The translations under genes were made by a program, and so were the position numbers. This document shows positions 50,987 to 61,300 of a DNA stretch of 64,000 nucleotides, piece after piece. The stretch covers positions 1,011,036 to 1,075,035 of the forward strand of contig CAXAMN010014113.1 of NCBI GenBank assembly GCA_963970005.1, given 5' to 3'. Below the pieces are notes generated by a model. That model made no database searches. It had not been told where the DNA came from and worked only from the letters and a program-made list of their open reading frames with translations. How positions within the stretch are numbered: position 1 is the first letter of the stretch; each line of letters starts with the position of its first letter. The stretch is from Durusdinium trenchii (lineage: Eukaryota; Sar; Dinophyceae; Suessiales; Symbiodiniaceae).

Positions 50987-51702
50987 CAGACCTTTTCTCC
51001 GGATGCGGTGGAGTCGCCTTGGCTTGTGAGAGACTAGGTTTTGTTAGCAAGCAGTGGGACATCAGGCTCGGTCATCAATGTGATTTGACAAGCCGCAATG
51101 TTTTGTACAAGTTGAAATGCGACATCAAAGCAGGCAAAATCATTGCAGTCATGATGGCTCCACCTTGCAACAGTTTTTCAGTCGCTCGCGACCGGACCAA
51201 GGTCATTCGGACACGTGAACATCCATGGGGAATACCTTCAGTATTTTTGACAGACAGTGAGTTGGAAAACATACAACTGGGCAATGCGTGTTTCAAGTCA
51301 TGTTTCGCTTTGATCAAGCTTCTGGACAAATATCGGATTCCGTGGATCTTGGAAAATCCAGCAAGTTCAAAGTGTTGGTATTTACCTGCTTGGGACAGAG
51401 TTTGCTCACAGACGCACGTTCATGCAGTGTACACCGATTTTTGCCGGTTTGGGACCAGATGGAAGAAACACACAAAATTTGTTTGTGGAAACATCGAATG
51501 GGATGATCTACATCGGGTCAACCAACAATGCAATGGTCGTGGCATTTGTATGGTTACAGGCAAACCTCATTTCCAACTCACTGGTAAGGGACCTGGAGGA
51601 CGCAACTGGACTGAGATAGCTCAACCTTACCCCAGCAAACTCTGTTCAGCACTTGCGCACGCATTGACTGCACCACATCATTACAATTATATTACTTACT
51701 GA
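50938..51702 (+). CDS. C5-cytosine-methyltransferase-like domain
   Basis: The frame is open from 50683, but protein-like content begins near 50938 (KKKVSRLKPP if joined to the recombinase). Motif I is DLFSGCGG starting at 50989. A motif II/III-like WDIRLG...CDLT follows. The catalytic motif IV is APPCNSFS, with the Cys at 51166-51168. Motif VI is ENP (51352), where ENV is usual. FGTRWKKHTKF and a C-terminal YPSKLC segment follow. No ATG precedes motif I in this frame, so it must be read as a fusion with the recombinase. It could methylate element or target DNA, but activity is unproven and motif VIII/X are weak. Confidence 0.7.
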   Translation: MSRLKPPRRNVKGHYVADLFSGCGGVALACERLGFVSKQWDIRLGHQCDLTSRNVLYKLKCDIKAGKIIAVMMAPPCNSFSVARDRTKVIRTREHPWGIPSVFLTDSELENIQLGNACFKSCFALIKLLDKYRIPWILENPASSKCWYLPAWDRVCSQTHVHAVYTDFCRFGTRWKKHTKFVCGNIEWDDLHRVNQQCNGRGICMVTGKPHFQLTGKGPGGRNWTEIAQPYPSKLCSALAHALTAPHHYNYITY

Positions 51703-52259
51703 GTGACTTCTACAATTCTGGAGAACATACCTGTTTTTGGAATGACTTTGGAAGAAAAAANNNNNNNNNNACTCGAGAAACTGAAGCCGCCAAAAAGTGA
51801 GGGATGATGTGCAGTCTATGTTTGGTAATAGTCACATATACATTTACCGTCATTGACTCCATTTATGACACTAATGTACGCATAACATGGTATATATACA
51901 TGGCTGTTCTGGGTAATGTCCTTCGTTGAAACCCGGGATCTCTCAGCGTGTTTCTTCTTCTGCGCGGTAGCTGATTGATGCTGATTGCCCCGATCTTGTG
52001 CGTGAGTCGATCGTCCAAAGATGTCTCGTCTATCGTTTGAGGAAGAGCGACTTGGAGAAGGACCTGAAGTGTTTCGAAGCTGAAGATGTCTCGTCCATCA
52101 TGGAGCCTTACGAGAAGCAGGCCTCGGGTTTTTTGGGCAGAGCAGCACATGAAGAATTTCCCTGCAAAGAAACACAACTGGCCCAAGGGAGGTTAAGTCT
52201 GTCTGAGGGATGAATGTACTCGGGATGTCAGGATAAACTAATAAAACCATATTTATATA

Positions 52260-52350
52260 TACCAGTACCTTCCAAGTCCGGTGGTTTTGGGACACTCCGA
52301 ATAAGCTTTAAGAGGCTATTGATAGACACCTCTTGGTGTCGGTCCTGGTA
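52260..52350 (-). mobile_element. 91-bp MITE-like element, copy 1
   Basis: It is bounded by TACCAGTACC and GGTCCTGGTA, which are near-perfect inverted ends, in a TATATA context. It is the reverse complement of 54589-54679 at about 84 of 91 positions. An internal palindrome ACACC...GGTGT is present. Confidence 0.7.
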
Positions 52351-54588
52351 TATATATAATACCTAAAGTCTTGGCAACAGTGGATGTTCTGACCTCTGGC
52401 ATGCCACCGAACAATCCAAGTGAACATCGTTGGATACGGCACGGCACGTCGGTTCCCAGTGGATGATGTGGATGCAAGTCTACCATTCCTGTCAGAATGT
52501 GTGTCAGTCATCAAGTGAAAGGTTTTACTGGGACACAGGAGCCCTGTAGTCTACAGACTTGAATATACCTCTTGGAAGTCAAGCGCCTTTTGTTATTTTT
52601 TGGCCTCTCAGGTTTTCTGAACCAACCAACGGTTTGACCAGACATTGGGGTGTGAGCGCACACCTTTGTGGACTGGTTTCCAGATCATCCATCCGCATGC
52701 CGGATTCTCTCCTGCCGCAGTTTCCTCGAGACCATTCCAACATGGCGTTCCTTTCTTCAAAAGAAAAACACTATATATGTGCAATTACTATGGCTACTCC
52801 AGCTCCAAATCGCACTGTTCCACAGCTCCTCCAGCTCCTCTCCACCGGGCACGTGCAGTCGCTTGCACCAGTCGGGGTCTCGAGGCGATCCAGGAGTTGC
52901 GGCAGCAGCTGAACGACACCGTCGCGAGCGTTCGCTTAGAGGAGCGTGGATGGGACGACCGGAAGCTGTGATGGCGGGAGACATCGGAGACATCGGAGAC
53001 GGTCGTTGGAGATGTTGTTTTGAGGTACCATCTAAAACTTACCCAGCTGATAGCAGCACAAGAGAGACTGACACCTTGTGTTCATTTCGCGCGCGCAGCC
53101 AGCCACACAGAACCGGCGCCAACACGTTGCGCGCAAAACGCCCTCTGATACCAGCACCAGTACCCTATCACGACAGCCACACAGCCAGCTCACCGCATCG
53201 GTCTCAGCACTCAGCGCCGCTATCAGCAATGACACCTTGTCTTAACAACGCGCGCACAGCCAGCTCATTCCTATTTGAAGCAAGCATCCCATTGCTATTA
53301 CTATCTATGGAAAAACGGTGCCCAAGATGTTCACCTACCGTCCTGGTTGGAGAGGTTTTACCCTATTTATAGGTCGCAGTAGTTATGGTCCATGACCTAT
53401 CACCTTGTTCGATTATGTTGGCACGTAGAAGTGTGGTTTGAGTTTTGGAAGTCACCATCAAAACCTACGAGTTGGACCGGATCAAAGCCATACAGATGTT
53501 TCAAGAATCATCGGGGCAGCAGGGCGGGATGGGAGGTGGAACGCCGGCCAAATGCACATGTGGGACATGGCAACCAAATGAGGAATTCCTTGTTCAAAGA
53601 GACATCGGACAGCAACATCTGGCCTTGACCCATGGAAAAACGTTCTGTTTTTTTTCGCTAGGGATAGAACAAATACAAATGCTTCCCCCCTTCTGGTTCA
53701 GGCCGTGTTTTGAGACACCCTTTGAGAGGGCGACAAAATCGCAGCACATGACTGTATGTACGTCAACTCTGAAGGTGTATGTACGTATGTACCCTGTGGA
53801 AAACTCACATCCCTGAAAACTACTGGTTTGTAGAGGAAAAACGTCTTCCAAAGATCAATGCGACCCGGGTCCCCTGTGGGCCTCTTCGGGAGTGTATGTA
53901 TGAAGATAACATGTTTCTGGTGCCTTCAGGAGCCAGGGGAGGCCACAGACGAGTCCAAGCCTGCATCTTGATTGCAGCGGTGTACCAGTGTACCGGGTAC
54001 CGTTCCGCTTGGCAGAGACAAGGCATTCAGTCAATCAATATTGCAGCACTAACTGAAACCGTGTCCTTTGTAAGAACAAGTCACAAGTCGTTTGGATTGT
54101 TCGCCTGACTATGACTTCAGAGAATCCACAAACCGACCCGAGTCACTCGCGACAGCCTCACTGAAAAACCTAGACAGAGCCAGTCAAACGCCTCACTTGA
54201 CCTTTTGGATATCCAAACGTTGTGAGAGAGCACTTAACATCACTTAAGCAAAACAAGTTTCCATAGTGTGTTTAAGGGAGGATCCTCCACTCCCAATGTC
54301 CCTGCTTTCTGAAAAATCGTACCGATCCTGCAAGAAACACGTCCACGTACATGAGCATTGTTCAAAACCTAGGGGTTCATATTTAGTATGGTCATAAGGA
54401 CACTCTGTGTGTCCTGACATGAAGTGGTTTTGAAGAACGCTCACATGATTGAGTTCCAACTGTGCATTCATTTCATGCGCTTTTGAAGAGACCTTCTGCC
54501 AAAAACACTTCTAGAAGCTTATCAACCTCTCAACCTTCCGGAAGGGTCGCACGGTGAGGGGGCGGGAGGAAAACCGGAAAACCACCTA

Positions 54589-54679
54589 TACCAGGACAGA
54601 CACCAAGAGGTGTCTACAAATAGCCTCTAAAAGCTTATTCAGAGTGTCCAAAAACCACCGGACTTGGAAGGTCCTGGTA
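54589..54679 (+). mobile_element. 91-bp MITE-like element, copy 2
   Basis: Exactly the same length as copy 1, with TACCAGGAC and GTCCTGGTA as inverted ends. About 7 differences separate the copies. The identical borders at independent sites show that this is a mobile unit and not a local inversion. Confidence 0.7.
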
Positions 54680-55185
54680 CCGGTTCTCTTCATCGACCTC
54701 CCTCTCAGCTCGCTTGCGTACTCACCCCTCTCCGAGATCTCTCTCACCTCCACGCGTCGTGACGCGATCGACCGAGGTCTGGGTCCGTTTGGAATGGAAT
54801 CCTTCTGGCCGCGCCTCCTATTTCTACCGTCAAGTCCGACCCGAGGAGCGACCGGGACCCGGGACCCGGGACCCGACTTGGTTTCGGAGGTTTTAGAGCG
54901 TTGGCACCGGAGAAGTGGCGCAACATGGTCATCAAGCATCATAAAGCTATTGGCCTATATAGGTATATGGAGATGACCAGATTAATATGGTTTTCTGTTT
55001 GCTGAGTGCTGTGTGAGCCCATGGGTAAGAGTTTGAGTTGGCATATGCCAGGATGGTGTGCAATTCCTGCTTGGTTTGGTACATACACACACATATACGC
55101 TTAAAAACCCCACTATGGAATGATCTCCTGACTTGTTTGTTGTCAAGGTCAAGTAGCACAAACCACCCTAAGAAGGTATCTACAG

Positions 55186-55339
55186 TGTTGACTTCCATGA
55201 GTGCCGCAACCATGTCTTCCTTCCAGGTGCAAGCATATCGATCGTCGTATCCGCAGGGACATTCATCGGCTGGAGCTGAAAAGGATCGCCCGATGGGTTT
55301 TTGATCGACTGGAGTCGGTCGGCTACCGGTGTTTCGACA
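55186..55339 (+). repeat. Copia-B 5' LTR
   Basis: A 154-bp repeat starting TGTTGACTTCC and ending TTTCGACA, matching 62740-62893 throughout. It has the same length as the Copia-A LTR, although the sequences are unrelated apart from the terminal GACA and a GCTACC block. Confidence 0.9.
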
Positions 55340-55352
55340 TTGGTAGCGGAGC
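55340..55352 (+). other. Copia-B primer-binding site (initiator-Met tRNA type)
   Basis: TTGGTAGCGGAGC abuts the LTR and is identical to the Copia-A site at 547-559. GGTAGC can alternatively pair with GCTACC in U5 (55322-55327), and the 3' part lies in the leader hairpin. Confidence 0.8.
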
Positions 55353-55376
55353 CTCGGCCAAAACGGTCGAGGCTCC
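55348..55376 (+). promoter_or_regulatory. Leader stem-loop overlapping the primer site (Copia-B)
   Basis: GGAGCCTCGGCC (55348-55359) pairs with 55365-55376 over 12 bp including one G-T wobble, closing a 5-nt AAAAC loop. It is stronger than the Copia-A counterpart but occupies the same place relative to the primer site. Confidence 0.6.
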
Positions 55377-55397
55377 GAGTAGGAACTCGGCGCCGCC

Positions 55398-58300
55398 ATG
55401 AGTGCCGCTGCAAGTCAAGACCAAGGTGGTCTGAAGTTTTTCTCTGGCGAGTCCGAAGACCACAAGGACTACCGTCGGTGGAAAGCATGGGTCCAGTCGA
55501 AGATGATGACGCTGGACAAAATGCCCAAGGAGGCCCGAGGGGCCTATGTTTTCACTCTCTTGAGTGGCAAGGCTTTGGAGTGTGTAGAACACCTGGATCC
55601 TAGCGCATTCCAGAAAGAAGGCGGTGAGAAAGTTCTGTTCGATCTTCTGGATCAGCGATTCCCTCAGAAAGAAGTCACCGATGAGATGTCGGAGGTGCTG
55701 ACCGAGATCTTCAATCTTCGTGCCGCCGAAGGTGAAACACTCAAAGCCTGGATTAGCCGTGCCACTGAGTTGTTCGATCGATGCGCTCGCAAAACGAATG
55801 TCACGTTTCCTGAGGAGGCTCGAGGATGGCTGATCCTCCACAGGAGTGGGCTCAACGACGAACAAAAAGCTGTGGTCGTCGCTCGATCCTTAGGGGTCAT
55901 GAAGCGAGAGGAGATCGGCAAAGCAATGCGCAGCTGCTACCCCGAGTTCGTGATGAAGAAGAAGCACATAGCTGGCGTTGCAATGCTGGAAGAATCCATC
56001 GTAGGAGAGCCCGTTTCTGAGATCTCCGACCTCGTCGACGACTTCAACGATGTTGAACAATTTCTTGCTGAGTATCAGCAAGACGAGGCTCTTGAAGAAG
56101 AAGTCTATGAAGAGGCCGAGGTCGCAGAAGCATTGGCGATTAGCTGGAAAGATCGACGGCAAGAGCTGTCGAGGTTGCAGAAAGCTCGCAACTTTTCTTC
56201 GAATGCCGCCAAGTCCAATGAGCTCAGAAGAAGTTTTCGTGTAGAAGTTGAAGAGTTGAAGAAAAAGACACGCTGCCATCGCTGTGGACAATTGGGACAC
56301 TGGTCCAAGGAATGTCGAAAAGGAAAAGGCAAAGGCAAGCAGTCCTCTTCCTCGAAGGGCTCCTCAGAGACTGGTGCAGCCCTGGTACAACCCGTCCAAG
56401 AAGATGATGAGCAGTTTGTTGCTATGGCGCAGCATTTTGCAAGTTGGTCGCCGCTTGACATCCTGCGTTCCACGAAGCGAGCAACAGATTCCTCGATTCC
56501 TGATTGGACCGTGCACGAAACTCTGCTGGTTTCAAGCCCTGGTTTCGGGGTGATCGATTCAGGATGCGGCCGCACTATTGTCGGCCGTGAGACACTTGCC
56601 AAGTTCAAGCAAATGTGGCAGCAACACGGCATGTCATGCCCTGAGCCTGAGCCTGAGATCAACTGCTTCAGGTATGGCAATGGTGAAAAAGAGACCTCCA
56701 CTGAGGTGCTGGCCATGCCAGTTCGAATCGCTGGCAAGTCTGGATCCATCCGTGCAGCCATCGTGCAAGGACAAGCCCCATTGCTGATCTCGCGTGCAGC
56801 TCTTCAGAAGCTCAAGGCAACACTGGCCTTCGGACAAGGCACCATGACCATATTTGACGATGCAGTGCAGGTGCCTCTCCACACCAATTCCGCTGGACAG
56901 TTCATGATTCGAGTCTTGCCCGAGGAAACCAAGGGCAAGGAAGTGCAGTTCTCGGAAGTTATGGCCTCTCAGGAAGCCAACAGTTGCTGTGATCATGAGC
57001 CTACAATCGCACCTTCCATGCCAGAGACCACCTTAGATCTTGAAGAACAGGCCCAAGACTCCGCTGACACAGGACATCCAGGGTCGTCTGTTTGGTCTCG
57101 GGTGGATGAAGGTTTGACCTTAACGCCAGTGACGGGCAAACAGGCCCCTTTTTGGCACACAGTCATCCACAGGACCATCCATGATCTTGACACCGGTAGG
57201 ATAGTGAGCGATCAAACTATCGATCATTGCAAAGATAAGAGATATTATATCCAACCTTTGCCGCAAGACGTTCGCAGAACTCGAACCGACTTCGTGTTTA
57301 TGCCTCAGGAACACGTCAACACGATCGAGAGCCTGCCAGTTCAAGTGTGCCGACAGTTGACGGCACAAATCAAGCAGGCACCAAGTCGAGTCGGCTCCTT
57401 TGTGCAGGGGAAGCGTTTCATGTTGGCTGAGATTTTCAGCCCTCCTCGTTTCGCTCCGTCCATCGAAGCAGTAGGCGGTTTTGCCATGTCATGTGATCTC
57501 AAAACCGGGTATGATTTCTCAAAAGCCCAATGCCGAGAAGAAACCAAACAGTTCCTCAAACAGCATCCTCCAGATCTTTTGGTACTGTGCCCTCCATGTA
57601 CGTACGAAGGTGGTTGGTTCAACCTGAATGCTTGTACCATGGATCCAATGGAGTATTTGAAAAAGCGTCGATTGAGTCGGTTGTTCATTCGCTACTGTTG
57701 CGACCTGTTTGAGCAACAAGTACAGGCCGGGAAACAAGCCTTGTTCGAACATCCATTAGGAGCTAAGACATGGACCTATGAAGAGATGCAATGTTTGTTG
57801 AACAAGTACTTCCATGTCAAGTGCCACATGTGTAGGTTTGGGTTAAGACTTCCCCACAGCAAACAATACATCCGAAAGGCCACCAGATTGCTTGTGAGTC
57901 ATCAATCAATGACAACCCTAGGCCTCACGTGTCCTGGAAAGAGAGACCCCCATCACACTTGTCACGACGTGGTGGCGGGAACACATGCTGAAGTGGGATC
58001 GATTAGCCAATATGTTGCGCAATACACACCGGCATTTGTACAAGCTGTTCTGAAGACCGCGCCGGCCTTTGAACGTGCCCAACAGGTGCACCTCGTGCAG
58101 ATTAGGCATGATTGCCCCATGGAAGTTCATGAAGTACTTATGAGTCGTGAAGAGATCCAAGGGGAGGATGAAGAAGCCATCAAACGAGCCCTGCATCGAC
58201 TGCACAAGAATCTCGGCCACTGTAGCGCTAGAGATCTGGTTCGCATCCTCCGACATGGATCTGCGTCCGACAAAGCCATTGAGATGGCCAAGACGTTGGA

Positions 58301-61300
58301 ATGCGACCTGTGCAAGTCCCAAGTTCGACCACATGTGCCATTGCCTGCCAAACCGACACGCTCCTGTGAGTTCAATGTGTCAGTAGGAATAGATGTAAAA
58401 TGGCTCCCAGGCTGGCAGGTCAATCAGAAGGTCAAAGCTCTAAACATTGTTTGTCAAGGGTCCTGTTACCAACAGATGATTCCTTTCTTCGAACGGGAAA
58501 CCTCATGTCTCCTCCGACAACTGTTCGATAGTCACTGGATCCAATGGGCAGGAATCCCCAGAGAAGTCATCATGGATAGTGCACAAACAAATCTAGGAGA
58601 AGCCATGCAATCGTACCTTGATGATCAGGGCATCGTGGTCCGAACAATTCCAGCAGAAGCGCACTGGCAGCTTGGTAGGACAGAGGTTCACGGCGGGTGG
58701 TTTTCCAAAGTTCTTGAGAAGGTAATCCTAGAACATTCACCAACCACTCGAGAAGAATGGGAAGCTTGTGTTCGACATGCTCATGTAAAGAACCAAATGA
58801 TTCAAAATTATGGTTACACTCCCCATCAACATGTGTTTGGAAAGAACCCAGACATTCCAGGTGACTTGTTGAGTGAACCGCTGCATGTCGTACCAGGCAC
58901 CGCCGGTCTTGACGATTCCGCCATCGCCAGGTCTCAAGCCATTCGTACAAGCGCCAGACAGGCTGTTGTTGCCATGCAAGATGACAAAGCCTTGAGACAG
59001 GCCTTGGCTGCTCGACCTCGTGCCATGCTGTCGTATCAACCAGGCGATCTCGTGTGCTATTGGCGACAACAGAAAGTGATGGGTCAAGGTGTGGTTCAAC
59101 AAGGTGGACGTTGGTATGGTACTGCAATTGTGATAGGTCAGGTCGGGAAGAATTATGTGGTGGCTCATCGTCGTCACATCTTCCGGTGTGCGCCTGAACA
59201 AATGAGGCCAGCGACCACCGAAGAACGAGTCTTGGTTTCAACCCCTCAAGCAGAGCTGTTAGGTATTCGAGATCTTGTGGAAGGAGGTACCTTTAAAAGC
59301 CATCAGTTCATTGACTTGGTTCCAGGACACTATCCCTCCGAAGATCAATCAGTGAAATCAGACTCGGATAAAGGAGACACACCCCCATCAGCACAGCAGC
59401 CAAACATGTCGCCTGATCACGAGCAGTCCGAAGCACAGACGGCCGATGCCTCTGCTGTACCAGGTCCCATGACATGTGAGCCAGCGCGAACTCAAGAGAC
59501 ACATGCCTCAGTCTCTGCTGAAACACCGTCACCTGAAGGGTTGGCTAGTGCACCAAGCTCATATGGTCCAATACGACGGAGGGTAGATCAGAAGTCCGGT
59601 GCTCCTGCTCTCTACAGACCGCCTGCAATGAGACAGGACGATTTCGTAGAAGTCATGAGAGAAGTGCTCCCTCAACTGCTTCAGGACGCCACAGAAACCA
59701 AAGAAGATCAGAACATGGTACATGGACAGAAAAGAGCCCTGTCTCCAGACCCGAGCACGACGGCCGAGTCGTCCGCTGCTCGACCACGCACCGAAGCGTA
59801 CGATGAAGTCTTGTCTGTACAGGAAGTGGACATGCATCTCGAAGAAAGCATCGAGACACTCATTGCCGCACACATCCAGAAGAAACTGAGTAAAGAGTTG
59901 TCCCCTTCAAACAATCCCCCAGAGGTGCAGAAACTAGTTAACTTGTCTAAGGGAGAAGAATGGAACACGATTTCCGACAAGGGAGCAATCCGTTTGCACT
60001 TTGGTAAAAAGGCTAGACTCATCCGGGCCGAGCACGCAGACCGTTTCATCGGATCGAGGTTCGTGATCATCAGAAAAGCAACACAAGACGGAGTCAGCGT
60101 TGATCCAAGTGATCCATCCACTTTCAAAATCAAGAGTCGATGGGTCCTTCAGGGACATTTAGATCCTGACTTGGAAGAAAAGGCTGCATCTGGGTTGCTT
60201 CAATCACCAACCCTCAGTCAGCTAGGTAGGATGGTTCTGATGCAGATCATTGCCTCTCATAAGTGGGTCCTACAGCTAGGCGATATTAAGGGCGCATTCT
60301 TGGAAGCAGGCGAACTCCCAGACAAGTTCAGACCTCTTTACGCAAAAATGCCACCAGGAGGCATCCCTGGAGTTCCAGAAGATTGTGTCATCGAAGTAGT
60401 CGGAAACCTATACGGACAGAACGATGCTCCAAGAGCGTGGCATAACACCTTCGATCGTGAAGCAACTCAGGCAGGTTGGACCCGATCGATCCTCGATCCA
60501 TGCCTGTACACACTGCGTTGTCCCAACAGCAACAGCTTGCTGGGAGTGCTCGGCGTTCATGTCGACGACACCGCAGTAGGAGGTGAGGGACCCCTGTTTG
60601 AAAAGTCCTTAGAGAAACTGAAAGCCAGGTTCCCATACCGGAAGTGGAGGATATCCAATGGTGAATTTTGTGGTGCTATGTATGATCAATGCCCAAAGAC
60701 GTTTGACATTGAGATGTCACAGGCAAGTTTTGCAGAGGGTTTGAGACCAGCTCACATCCCCAAAGGTGTTTCCTCCAATCAGTTGCTCAATGAACAACAA
60801 ATTAGGGTCCTCCGAGCAATCAACGGTAGCCTTAACTGGTTGTCATCGCAAAGCCGTCCCGACTTGTCATGCCAAACAAGCATGTGTCAACAGGGCCTAC
60901 CTAAACCGACCATCCAACATCTCAGAAGTGCGAACAACACTATTCGAAGGGCCAAACAATTCAAGGACCTCAAAATTCGTTTTAGATCCATTGAACCTGA
61001 GTCCCTGACAATATGCTGTCATAGCGATGCAGCGTTCGCCAACGTAGGTAGCCACACACAAGCTGGTTATGTTTTGGCGTTTGTTCATAAGAAGTTGCAT
61101 GACGGCAAGGTGTCTCCATGGACGCCAGTGGCTTGGAAAAGCTATAAGTTGCCAAGGGCCGTGAGTTCCACCTTAGGAGGTGAAAGCCAAGCCATGTCAA
61201 CTGCCAGTGGAACGGCAGAATGGCTGTCACTCCTCCTTTCAGAGACCTTGGATGGCCCTTTCAAGGCAAGAGACGCACGAGACCTGTTGCAGAAGAGACC

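Larger units (their letters stand above)
45573..51702 (+). mobile_element. Tyrosine-recombinase (DIRS/Ngaro-like) retroelement with methyltransferase-like tail
   Basis: Read in order: small membrane-protein ORF, Gag-like ORF, RT, RNase H, tyrosine recombinase, C5-MTase-like domain. The recombinase in place of a DDE integrase and the lack of LTRs define the class. Canonical DIRS elements also carry a methyltransferase-like domain, but I know it as next to RT/RNase H and of adenine type. Here it follows the recombinase and looks cytosine-5 type. Terminal repeats were not found. The right end may be hidden by the N gap at 51761-51770. The copy carries at least one and up to three frame breaks, so it is probably inactive unless frameshifting is programmed. 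Confidence 0.8.
51703..55185. other. Non-coding stretch with an N gap and a pair of inverted elements
   Basis: No gene is supported. It contains the N gap (51761-51770), a worn copy of the TATATA/CCATGTATG-type element near 51855-51915, and two 91-bp elements in opposite orientation (52260 and 54589). GC-rich dispersed repeats lie at 53080-53260 and small GGGACCC repeats near 54850. Confidence 0.55.

Noticed and set aside
54800..54900. Possible solo LTR upstream of Copia-B
   Set aside because: GC-rich GGGACCC repeats but no similarity to either LTR and no TG...CA borders.
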